A DNA stretch of 17,217 bases, taken from positions 1 through 17,217 of the forward strand of contig DHUU01000016.1 of NCBI GenBank assembly GCA_002409325.1, written 5' to 3'. The stretch is from Bacteroidales bacterium UBA5226. Lineage in GTDB: Bacteria; Bacteroidota; Bacteroidia; Bacteroidales; UBA932. Both the position numbers and the translations under genes were made by a program. Every line of letters starts with the position of its first letter. Position 1 is the first letter of the stretch. Positions 8,506 through 15,047 of the stretch are shown here, in pieces. The notes under the pieces are model-generated. The model was given only the letters and a program-made list of their open reading frames with translations. It did not search any database and was not told the origin of the DNA.

Positions 8506-8862
8506 TTATTTGTACAGTTTATTGATTTCGCTTTGTACGATCATGGCTGCTATCATAGGAAAGAAAAAACCCAGCAACATCAGCAATATGGACTGGTCCC
8601 TTTCGGGGATTCCTAACCTTTGATCCACGGCGGGTATCCCATCCCGGCCTACAATAAAGAAATAATACATGTTGACCGGCCAAATACAACCGGCAAACAC
8701 GGCCACAACCGGTGACAGTATCTCCCTTCCGGCCAGGGCATTAAAAACCTTGGCAGCCTGTAGGTTCCAGTATATTAGGTACAGGCCGCATGTGATGAAT
8801 CCCAAAAGCAGCACCACTATGGGTTCTCTTTTGAATTCGGGGATGTTGTCTATGATCTGCAT
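8506..8862 (-). CDS. Small membrane protein, DUF4234-like
   Basis: A 118-residue protein with three or four hydrophobic segments (about residues 15-33, 50-70 and 91-109) and a short charged N-terminus (DNIPEFKREP). The segment GFITCGLYLIYWNLQAAKVFN resembles the start of DUF4234 domains, where a G-x-Y-x-I/F-Y-W core is typical. A distant CD225/dispanin or TM2-type protein is the main alternative. It starts 2 bases after the glycosyltransferase stop and ends 7 bases before DUF2752, so it is clearly in the same operon. No function can be assigned. Confidence 0.72.
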   Translation of the reverse strand: MQIIDNIPEFKREPIVVLLLGFITCGLYLIYWNLQAAKVFNALAGREILSPVVAVFAGCIWPVNMYYFFIVGRDGIPAVDQRLGIPERDQSILLMLLGFFFPMIAAMIVQSEINKLYK

Positions 8863-8864
8863 AA

Positions 8865-9683
8865 TTAATCGTGTTGTTTAATAATTAATCCGTATTTTGT
8901 TTGAATAATTCCTTTTTTCTGGTTTTCCCTGCGCACTTTTCTGTTGAATTCCCATTCGGGCCGGCCGGCATAATTGCGCGGATGATCCAGGTGCAGCGTA
9001 ACAGCAGAATATCTTATCTGTCGCCCCCTGACACCCATCCGCTCCAGTCTTTCCCCAAATTCTCTGTCTTCTCCTCCGTAGCGCAGCCTCTGGTCAAATC
9101 CCCTGACCTGGATTATATCTTTTTTCCAGGCCGAGGCATTGCCTCCGTTCCAGGTTGCACCGGCCGGCGTAAACAGGTTTAGCAGGCGTGCCTTCAAACC
9201 ATAAGAATTCAACTTATTGTTCTTAATAGAACGTTTTAGCCCTCTTTCTTCCAGCCATTGCCTGTCAAAACAGACACCTGATTCAATCTCCGTTTCACCT
9301 ATCATTTGCGAAATGCCATCGGGCAGTCTCACCGTTCCTCCTGAAAGGAACCTGCCCGTGCGCCGCATTTGAAGATGTACCTGTACGAAATCCCGCCGGG
9401 GAATAATGTCTCCATCGCTGAAAATCAGGTAATCCCCGCTACTCTCCAGAATGGCTTTGTTCAGGATAGTGCATTTTCTGAAACCCTCGTCTTCCTGATA
9501 TACATGTTTGAGCCTGAAATCGACTTGTTGCCTTATAGTTTCAATGACCTGCCGGGTTCTCTGACCGGATCCGTCATCGGCTACGATCAGTTCAAAATCC
9601 TTTATAGTCTGGTATTTATAGCCACACAGGACAAATTCCAGCCATCGGGGCTGATTGTATGTCGATATAACGACAGATACCAT
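8865..9683 (-). CDS. Family-2 glycosyltransferase with a C-terminal galactosyltransferase-type domain
   Basis: From ATG 9683 this is a 272-residue GT-A enzyme. The open frame goes on to a TTG at 9740, but MVSVVISTYN is the standard GT2 N-terminus and the -7 box at 9690-9697 lies inside the extension, so 9683 was chosen. Nucleotide-sugar motifs are ADDGSG (35-40) and the metal-binding SDGD (89-92). The C-terminal half carries TWNGGNASAWKKDI (177-190) and FDQRLRYGGEDREFGERL (196-213), the pattern of the Glyco_transf_7C domain. There is no signal peptide, so it is cytosolic or membrane-peripheral and probably adds a sugar to LPS, capsule or another glycoconjugate. The acceptor is unknown. It is the first gene of the run leading to uxaC-exuT. 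Confidence 0.9.
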   Translation of the reverse strand: MVSVVISTYNQPRWLEFVLCGYKYQTIKDFELIVADDGSGQRTRQVIETIRQQVDFRLKHVYQEDEGFRKCTILNKAILESSGDYLIFSDGDIIPRRDFVQVHLQMRRTGRFLSGGTVRLPDGISQMIGETEIESGVCFDRQWLEERGLKRSIKNNKLNSYGLKARLLNLFTPAGATWNGGNASAWKKDIIQVRGFDQRLRYGGEDREFGERLERMGVRGRQIRYSAVTLHLDHPRNYAGRPEWEFNRKVRRENQKKGIIQTKYGLIIKQHD

Positions 9684-9689
9684 CGTAAA

Positions 9690-9697
9690 CAAAGATA
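9690..9697 (-). promoter_or_regulatory. Bacteroidetes -7 box for the glycosyltransferase-uxaC-exuT operon
   Basis: The minus strand reads TATCTTTG, an exact TAnnTTTG match. Only 6 bases separate it from the ATG at 9683, so the transcript would have almost no 5' leader. A TTTG lies upstream at 9707-9710, but at 9 bases it is too close to be a standard -33 box. Confidence 0.45.
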
Positions 9698-9727
9698 AAA
9701 AATAAACAAAAGAAGAGATAAAAAGAT

Positions 9728-9758
9728 TTTGTTCTTTCAAAATAATTCCTTATATTTG
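9728..9758 (+). promoter_or_regulatory. Strong Bacteroidetes promoter for the DUF4402-like gene
   Basis: A -33 box TTTG (9728-9731) and a -7 box TATATTTG (9751-9758) are separated by exactly 19 bases, matching the consensus TTTG-N17-23-TAnnTTTG. The ATG at 9790 leaves a leader of roughly 25 bases. It stands back to back with the glycosyltransferase promoter, about 55 bases away. Confidence 0.75.
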
Positions 9759-9789
9759 AAATGTACGCTCAAGCCAAAACTATACGGCT

Positions 9790-10245
9790 ATGAAAAGCAT
9801 TATTGTCCTATCTGTTTTGTACCTGACTGTTGTGTTTCCACTAAAGTCTCAGGTTGTTGTTACAGGTCACATCTCCGCTGAAATTGTAGATGCTGCAAGC
9901 ATATCCTCGGCATCGGTCAATGAAATGGAATTTTCCAGGTCTCAGGATCTTGAGGAACAAGAAGATAATGAACCCGTTTTATTGGGAGAGTTTTCTGTTC
10001 ATTCAGGAACAGATGTTTCCTGGGATATTGTGATAAAACCGGCTTCCCTTTCGGGCTGCCCCGGGGAGCACCTGACACTGGAGACTTCTCTGGAAAAATG
10101 TGCTGCACATACCGGTGAAACACCCGATAAGCAGCATGATGATGCAGATCAGACACTGCTACTGAACGGCAATGTCAACTTTTTGCGGGAACAGCCTTCC
10201 GGCCTATACCAGGGCTACTATACTGTCATTCTCGCATATAATTGA
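9790..10245 (+). CDS. Secreted DUF4402-like protein, possible fibre subunit
   Basis: A 151-residue protein with a signal peptide (hydrophobic 4-17, probable cleavage after KS at 20). The mature part resembles DUF4402 domains. It begins with an ITVTA-like strand (VVVTGHISAEIVDAASI, 22-38), followed by a MEFS segment (46-49) and a GEFSVHSGTDVSWDI strand pair (66-80). It ends with the typical LNGNVNF...PSGLYQGYYTVILAYN (residues 125-151; final YN). Members are small beta-sandwich proteins that often occur beside usher/chaperone genes in other bacteria. Cys90 and Cys104 could form a disulfide, and residues 106-122 form a hydrophilic His/Asp-rich loop. It has its own strong promoter and lies 76 bases upstream of the usher-like gene. 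Export as a surface subunit through that usher is an inference; the domain match is moderate. Confidence 0.7.
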   Translation: MKSIIVLSVLYLTVVFPLKSQVVVTGHISAEIVDAASISSASVNEMEFSRSQDLEEQEDNEPVLLGEFSVHSGTDVSWDIVIKPASLSGCPGEHLTLETSLEKCAAHTGETPDKQHDDADQTLLLNGNVNFLREQPSGLYQGYYTVILAYN

Positions 10246-10288
10246 AAGTTAAAGTTCAAAGAACCGCCTGATATATTGTAAATTTCTC

Positions 10289-10296
10289 TACTTTTG
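10289..10296 (+). promoter_or_regulatory. Bacteroidetes -7 box for the usher-like gene
   Basis: TACTTTTG matches TAnnTTTG exactly and ends 25 bases before the ATG at 10322. No -33 TTTG is present at 17-23 bases. The gene may be read both from here and from the stronger promoter at 9728-9758. Confidence 0.5.
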
Positions 10297-10321
10297 CGAA
10301 ATTTACGAAATATCTTTTTTG

Positions 10322-13300
10322 ATGACATTGAATCCCATACATCACCGGTGCTTTATTCCGATCGTCACATTTTTCCTTCTGATTACCGGGATTTCCCTCC
10401 CTACAAAGGGCCTGGCTCAAGAGGAAGAGTACCTGGAAGAAATGGTCATCTATTTTTCCGTTCCACGCATTGGAGGTACAGATATATCTGCAGTCATTGG
10501 AGAAAACTATGTTTATTTATCCGTAATAGAAATTTTTGATTTTTTGAAAATCAAAAACTCCTATACCACAGGTTTTGATTCCATTAACGGTTTCTTTATC
10601 ACCGAAGACGCTCCTTACAACATAGATCGGGTCAATAACAAAATTATATTCCGGGACAAAGAATTCCAGCTCAAAGCAGGAGACATCATCCGTTCAGAAA
10701 CTAATTTATTTCTGAAATCGGATTACTTTGGCCAGGTATTCGGTCTGGACTGCAGCTTCAGTTTCAGAAGCCTGTCTGTGACCATGAACACCAGCATTGA
10801 ACTTCCGGTTATAAGGGAAATGCGGCAGTCACAGATGCGTAAAAGCCTGGGACAGATCAGCGGCGAGATCGTGGCAGATACAGTCATAGGCAGGAGATTC
10901 CCATTAGTTCACTTCGGGATGGCAGACTGGTCCGCTATCCTCACACAAGAGATCAAGGGGCCTAAAGAAGCACGCCTGTCCCTAAACCTGGGCGGGGTTA
11001 TTCTCGGCGGTGAAACCAACATAAACCTGAATTACACCACCAACGCACCCTTCCAGGAAAAAAACCAGTTTTACCAGTGGCGCTATGCCAACAACAAACA
11101 TAAAGCATTGCGGCAGGTCATTCTGGGTAAAATCAACACCTTCTCCACTGCCACCATCAATTCACCGGTGTTGGGAATTCAGATTACCAACACCCCCACC
11201 ACTTACCGGCAGTCCTTCGGGACCTACACCCTGAGCGATGTTACAGAACCGGGCTGGACTGTGGAGCTATATGTGAACAACGTCCTGGTGGATTACAAGC
11301 AGGCCGACGCCTCGGGCTTTTATACTTTTGAAGTCCCCATGGTTTACGGCAACACCAATGTGAAATTACAATTCTATGGTCCCTGGGGGGAAGAGCGCTC
11401 CAAGGAGCAAACGCTCAATATACCCTACAATTTTCTTCCAACAGGCAATTTTGAGTACCGGGTCTCGGCAGGAGTGGTCTCAGATACGCTATGGAGCAAA
11501 TTTTCCAGGGTAGACATGGATTACGGGATAACCCGTTTCATGACCATCGGAGCCGGTGTGGAATACCTTTCTTCTGTAACTTCAGGCCAGATCATGCCTT
11601 TCCTACACACATCGGTAAGACTTGCCCCCGGGTTGTTGCTCACCGGTGAATATAACCATGGGGTAAATGCTAAAGGAATATTGAGCTGGAGGCTGCCCTC
11701 CGACATACAGTTGGAAGTAAATTACACCCGGTACGACAAAAACCAAACAGCCATCAACACCAACTATCTGGAAGAGAGACGGATTGCCATGTCCATCCCT
11801 ATCAGGATAAAACAGTATTCGCTCTTCTCCAGGATAACCCTCAATCAGATAATCATGCCCTCCACGCGGTACACCGCTGCAGAGGTTCTGCTGTCAGGGA
11901 GCTTCTTGGGAGTGAATACAAACCTGACTACTTATGCAACTTTTTCGTCAACCGCAAAAACGAACATTTACAGCTCCCTTTCCTTGTCAGTAAGACTTCC
12001 GGCATCGTTTATACTGACCCCCCAGACACAATTCAACTATACCCAGGGCAAGTTTGTTTCTCTGCGTGTGGCGCTGGAAAAAAGGTTATTCACGGACGGC
12101 TACCTGAACGTTTCGTTTGAAAGAAATTTCATGAGTGACATAACCAACGTGGAATTGGGGCTTCGTTATGATTTTTCATTCGCACAAATTGGCTTCTCTG
12201 CCAGGAAAAGCAATAAAACCTACTCTTTTGTGGAAACCGCAAGCGGCAGCATCATGACAGATCCCCGTTCCAGGCTGATTACTGTCAATAGCAGAAGCAG
12301 TGTGGGCAAGGGTGGCATGATCCTGTATCCTTTCCTGGACCTGAACTGGAACGGCAAACGAGACAAGGGAGAGCCCAAAGCCTTTGGCCTAGAGGTTCAA
12401 GTGAGCGGAGGCAGGATCCGGTATATAGAAAAAGATACCGTTACAAGAATATATGACCTGCAGCCCTATGCCCAGTACCTGGTCACCCTGAACGGCAGCA
12501 AGTTTGATAACATTTCCTGGAGAATGCACAACCAGACAATGAGCGTAACTGTAGACCCTAACCAATTTAAGCGCATCGAAGTCCCGGTGGTGGTGGTTGG
12601 AGAAGCTTCAGGGCAGGTTTACCTGCGTGATAAAAACACCCTGCGTGGTCAGGGACGTATCACCATACAGTTCTACAAAAACGATACGGTAAAGATCAGC
12701 AGCACACTTACCGAATCGGACGGCTACTTCAGTTTTATGGGGCTTGCCCCGGGAGATTATCTGGCAACCATAGACCCGGAACAGATGAGAAAACTGAATA
12801 TGAGAGCCACTCCCGCGTTCATTCCCTTTACCGTGGAACCAAGCGTTGACGGGGATTATATCTATGACCTTGAATTTGAGATCCAATCCAATGCCCCGGT
12901 TTCTATACCCGTTGTCACTCCTGTCCCTGCCCCTGCCACTGTCCCAGTCACTGTCCCAGCCACAGAAACCACCCCTGCTTCTGCCAAGGAGGCTATCCCT
13001 GCCCCAGTTATTGCTACCACCCCTGCTAAAGACACAATCCCTTCCGCGGTTATTCCAAAAGCAGCTGAGCCGGCACCTGTGCCTAAAACAGCAGCAAAGG
13101 ATACGGTGGCTCCTCCCCTTGTACAACCGCCGGCAGGACAAAAACGCGAACCCGGGGTTACTCCCTCAAAACCAGAACCTGCTGCCAGGGTGAAAGAAAG
13201 CCCTGTCCAAAGTGGTTACCGTTTACAGTTCCTGGTTACAGACAAGCCACTGGACAGCGGCAGCACTTACTTTGCACGCCTGAAGAAGAGACTGCCCATA

Positions 13301-13435
13301 CTTGAAATAACAGCTATACGGGAAGAAGACGGACGTTATCATTACGTATCCCAACACTTCCGCACCCGCAGGGAAGCTTTGCACTGGATGCGTCTGGTCA
13401 ACGGGATGGGCTGGGAAGACTGCCTGTTGAGGTAG
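10322..13435 (+). CDS. Outer-membrane usher-like protein with C-terminal SPOR domain
   Basis: From ATG 10322 this is a 1037-residue secreted protein. The signal peptide covers residues 1-32 (cleavage GLA|QEE). Residues 41-165 form a beta-rich N-terminal domain. About 180-655 look like a usher beta-barrel. Its plug region has the PapC/FimD-style pattern GWTVELYVNN (311-320), then VDYKQADASGFYTFEVPMVYG (323-343), a YGPWGE turn (352-357) and the linker FLPTGNFEYRVSAG (371-384). Alternating hydrophobic strands fill 385-655. Residues 665-757 start with FLDLNWNGKRDKGE, a SdrD-B-like calcium-type turn, and 758-853 form a second carboxypeptidase-regulatory-like beta-sandwich. Residues 858-962 are a Pro/Ala/Thr-rich linker. 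Residues 963-1037 fit a SPOR domain, which binds denuded peptidoglycan in known cases. The likely role is export of the DUF4402-like neighbour; this is inference. A barrel of another porin class is the alternative. Confidence 0.8.
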   Translation: MTLNPIHHRCFIPIVTFFLLITGISLPTKGLAQEEEYLEEMVIYFSVPRIGGTDISAVIGENYVYLSVIEIFDFLKIKNSYTTGFDSINGFFITEDAPYNIDRVNNKIIFRDKEFQLKAGDIIRSETNLFLKSDYFGQVFGLDCSFSFRSLSVTMNTSIELPVIREMRQSQMRKSLGQISGEIVADTVIGRRFPLVHFGMADWSAILTQEIKGPKEARLSLNLGGVILGGETNINLNYTTNAPFQEKNQFYQWRYANNKHKALRQVILGKINTFSTATINSPVLGIQITNTPTTYRQSFGTYTLSDVTEPGWTVELYVNNVLVDYKQADASGFYTFEVPMVYGNTNVKLQFYGPWGEERSKEQTLNIPYNFLPTGNFEYRVSAGVVSDTLWSKFSRVDMDYGITRFMTIGAGVEYLSSVTSGQIMPFLHTSVRLAPGLLLTGEYNHGVNAKGILSWRLPSDIQLEVNYTRYDKNQTAINTNYLEERRIAMSIPIRIKQYSLFSRITLNQIIMPSTRYTAAEVLLSGSFLGVNTNLTTYATFSSTAKTNIYSSLSLSVRLPASFILTPQTQFNYTQGKFVSLRVALEKRLFTDGYLNVSFERNFMSDITNVELGLRYDFSFAQIGFSARKSNKTYSFVETASGSIMTDPRSRLITVNSRSSVGKGGMILYPFLDLNWNGKRDKGEPKAFGLEVQVSGGRIRYIEKDTVTRIYDLQPYAQYLVTLNGSKFDNISWRMHNQTMSVTVDPNQFKRIEVPVVVVGEASGQVYLRDKNTLRGQGRITIQFYKNDTVKISSTLTESDGYFSFMGLAPGDYLATIDPEQMRKLNMRATPAFIPFTVEPSVDGDYIYDLEFEIQSNAPVSIPVVTPVPAPATVPVTVPATETTPASAKEAIPAPVIATTPAKDTIPSAVIPKAAEPAPVPKTAAKDTVAPPLVQPPAGQKREPGVTPSKPEPAARVKESPVQSGYRLQFLVTDKPLDSGSTYFARLKKRLPILEITAIREEDGRYHYVSQHFRTRREALHWMRLVNGMGWEDCLLR
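12936..12959 (+). repeat. Two 12-base tandem copies in the Pro-rich linker
   Basis: CCACTGTCCCAG and TCACTGTCCCAG follow each other directly, in frame, giving ATVPVTVPAT in the linker of the usher-like protein. Looser copies of a TCCCTGCC-type unit lie just upstream and downstream. Such repeats can change copy number by slippage, which would alter linker length without a frameshift. Confidence 0.6.
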
Positions 13436-13485
13436 GTTTAGCGTATTCTTTGTATTGACCTGTATAAAAGACAGTTAACAAAAGA

Positions 13486-13559
13486 GCTCCCCCTTAAGGG
13501 CCGTTTTTGTGGATCGAATACATGAGGAACAGTCGCTTCCACCATTAAGATCGGGGAGC
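13486..13559. other. Possible structured intergenic element downstream of the usher-like gene
   Basis: Arms GCTCCCCCTTAA (13486-13497) and TTAAG + GGGGAGC (13545-13549 and 13553-13559) can pair over 12 bases with a three-base bulge. Inside, GTGGA (13509-13513) can pair with TCCAC (13538-13542). It sits in the 182-base gap between the usher-like stop and the tRNA gene. It could be a 3' end structure of the usher mRNA, a small RNA or chance pairing. There is no open frame worth calling here. Confidence 0.3.
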
Positions 13560-13569
13560 CTCGGTCTGG

Positions 13570-13612
13570 AAAAAGAAAAAGAGACCAGCCAATGATTTTG
13601 GTAGGTCTCTTT
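13570..13612 (-). terminator. Rho-independent terminator of tRNA-Val
   Basis: On the minus strand, AAAGAGACC (13612-13604) pairs perfectly with GGTCTCTTT (13586-13578). An inner CCAA/TTGG pairing shortens the loop to 5 bases. A T-rich tail (TTCTTTTT) follows to 13570. It begins 6 bases after the tRNA 3' end, so it most likely ends the tRNA transcript. Confidence 0.75.
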
Positions 13613-13617
13613 CCTTG

Positions 13618-13692
13618 TGGGAGCTAAGAGATTCGAACTCGTGACCCCCTGCTTGTAAGGCAGGTGCTCTAAACCAGCTGAGCTAAGCTCCC
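13618..13692 (-). tRNA. tRNA-Val (anticodon TAC)
   Basis: Read on the minus strand the 75 bases fold into a standard cloverleaf: acceptor GGGAGCT/AGCTCCC, D-stem GCTC/GAGC with GG in the D-loop, anticodon stem CCTGC/GCAGG with loop CTTACAA (anticodon TAC, reads GTA and probably other GTN valine codons), five-base variable loop, TTCGAAT T-loop and discriminator A. The CCA end is not encoded. The T-stem ACGAG/CTCTT has one C-T mismatch at its second pair, which is unusual but tolerable. It has its own promoter and terminator. Confidence 0.96.
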
Positions 13693-13703
13693 TTATGGGA
13701 CTG

Positions 13704-13734
13704 CAAAGATATGTTTAATTTTTATCCCTGCAAA
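13704..13734 (-). promoter_or_regulatory. Promoter of tRNA-Val, overlapping the 3' end of folC
   Basis: On the minus strand a -33 TTTG (13734-13731) and a -7 TATCTTTG (13711-13704) are separated by exactly 19 bases. The tRNA 5' end at 13692 lies 11 bases after the -7 box. The -33 box and most of the spacer are within the last codons of folC (stop at 13715-13717). Confidence 0.75.
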
Positions 13735-14992
13735 AAAAGTTTTCCAGCAAATCCGCCACGGTAAAAGTACTGCCTCCCACCAGAATCAAATCTTGCGGGG
13801 AAGCTGTTGCACAAGCCTTTTTGAATGCTTCCGCCACACAGGATACTTCTTCTCCTTCTAATCCCGCTTCCCTGCCCCAGGCCGCCAGCTCAGAGGCAGG
13901 AAGCGCCCTTGGAATTTGGGCCCGGGTAAAAAAATAATATGCATCCCGCGGCAAAAGGGGTATGATGGTTTGCAGGTCTTTCCCCCGGACCACACCAAAG
14001 ACAAAAAACAAATGCCTGTAAGTTTCCCTTGACAGCTGTTCTTTCAGGTATTTCAGCCCGTGTGCATTATGACCTGTATCTGCAATCACCATAGGACAGC
14101 GGGACAGACGTTCCCACCTTCCGTGTAGTCCGGTTGCAGATTCAAAATGTTTCAACCCCTCTGCAACCGCCTCTTGCGTCAGTATGGATGACAGGTCCGG
14201 ATTGGTTTCCCTTAGAACATCAACTGCACATAGCGCGGTTTTCAGGTTTTTTTGCTGATATACGGTGTCTCCTTCCAGCGAGAATACCTGGTCAGGTCTT
14301 TCAAAAGCACGGAACAGGGAGGCATGCAATTGGCCTGCACGGGAAGCAATGACCGGAAAAGATTCCGGATCATACTCGCCCATCACTACCGGAACACCCG
14401 GCTTAATAATCCCGGCCTTTTCGCCGGCAATCTTAGCAATGGTGTCTCCCAACAGGTCACAGTGATCCAGGCCTATGTTGGTAATGAGAGAAAGAATAAC
14501 AGAAGTTGGTTTTAAAATATTGGTGGAATCCAGTCGCCCTCCCAGGCCTGTCTCAATAATGGCAATATCCGTTTTTTGCCTGGCAAAGTGGTTAAAAGCC
14601 ATGGCCGTTGTCATATCAAAGAATGAGGGCAATTCATCCCTGAGTTCCTCCATTCTTTCACGGGAAAACCGTTCCATGAAATCAATCACTTCCTGGTGAG
14701 GGATCATTTTCCCGTTTACCCTGATCCGTTCCCTGAAATCTGTCAGGTGGGGGGATGTGTATAATCCGGTTCTGAGCCCGGTTGACTGCATAATGGCTGC
14801 AAGCATATGAGACACCGATCCTTTTCCGTTTGTTCCCGCAACGTGAATGCAGGGAAATTTTTCCTGAGGATTTCCCAGCCAGGCGGCAAGAGAAAGCATC
14901 CGCATGGGGTAAGGTTTGTAACCTCCAATCCCAATCTTCTGGTACTGCGGAAAGTGCTCTATCAGAAACGATACGGCTTCCTGGTATTCCAT
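13715..14992 (-). CDS. folC: Bifunctional folylpolyglutamate synthase/dihydrofolate synthase
   Basis: A 425-residue cytoplasmic Mur-ligase-family enzyme that joins glutamate to dihydropteroate and to folates using ATP. The P-loop is HVAGTNGKGSVS (residues 50-61). The folate-site region FFDMTTAMAF is at 124-133, ETGLGGRLDSTN at 147-158 and TNIGLDHCDLLG at 171-182, with His177 as a likely metal ligand. GEKAGIIKPG follows at 190-199; its Lys192 is the position carbamylated in homologues. The C-terminal domain shows DTGHNAHGL. Length equals typical FolC. Its start is 55 bases from the divergent PhoH-like gene. Whether it has both activities cannot be told from sequence; most bacteria with one copy are bifunctional. 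Confidence 0.95.
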   Translation of the reverse strand: MEYQEAVSFLIEHFPQYQKIGIGGYKPYPMRMLSLAAWLGNPQEKFPCIHVAGTNGKGSVSHMLAAIMQSTGLRTGLYTSPHLTDFRERIRVNGKMIPHQEVIDFMERFSRERMEELRDELPSFFDMTTAMAFNHFARQKTDIAIIETGLGGRLDSTNILKPTSVILSLITNIGLDHCDLLGDTIAKIAGEKAGIIKPGVPVVMGEYDPESFPVIASRAGQLHASLFRAFERPDQVFSLEGDTVYQQKNLKTALCAVDVLRETNPDLSSILTQEAVAEGLKHFESATGLHGRWERLSRCPMVIADTGHNAHGLKYLKEQLSRETYRHLFFVFGVVRGKDLQTIIPLLPRDAYYFFTRAQIPRALPASELAAWGREAGLEGEEVSCVAEAFKKACATASPQDLILVGGSTFTVADLLENFFCRDKN

Positions 14993-14999
14993 AACGCCG

Positions 15000-15007
15000 C
15001 GAATTTA
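15000..15007 (-). promoter_or_regulatory. Possible -7 box for folC
   Basis: The minus strand reads TAAATTCG, one mismatch from TAnnTTTG, 7 bases before the folC ATG. If used, the leader would be nearly absent. It is the best candidate seen in the short gap, but weak. Confidence 0.25.
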
Positions 15008-15021
15008 GACATATTTTTTCC

Positions 15022-15029
15022 TATCTTTG
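15022..15029 (+). promoter_or_regulatory. Bacteroidetes -7 box for the PhoH-like gene
   Basis: TATCTTTG matches TAnnTTTG exactly and ends 18 bases before the ATG at 15048. It also decides the start: the frame is open from a TTG at 15027 inside this box, which would be an implausible start. Confidence 0.6.
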
Positions 15030-15047
15030 TCAGTTAAATATGAACTA

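Noticed and set aside
9684..9740. N-terminal extension of the glycosyltransferase from TTG 9740
   Set aside because: It would need a TTG start, covers the -7 box at 9690-9697, and the GT2 family begins at the MVSVVISTYN now used.
12608..13141. A 177-codon minus-strand frame rich in Gly, Arg and Ser
   Set aside because: It is the complement of the Pro/Ala/Thr linker of the usher-like gene; repeat-rich, high-GC coding DNA often leaves such open complements.
13491..13508. CCCTTAAGGG palindrome followed by TTTTT as a terminator of the usher-like gene
   Set aside because: With a realistic loop only three base pairs remain, too weak for a rho-independent terminator.
13486..13695. Similarity of GCTCCC(CC)TTA near 13486 to the tRNA acceptor end at 13687, as a possible integration (att) scar
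   Set aside because: The shared sequence is under 12 bases, matches the 5' rather than the 3' half of the tRNA gene, and no integrase or foreign genes are nearby.
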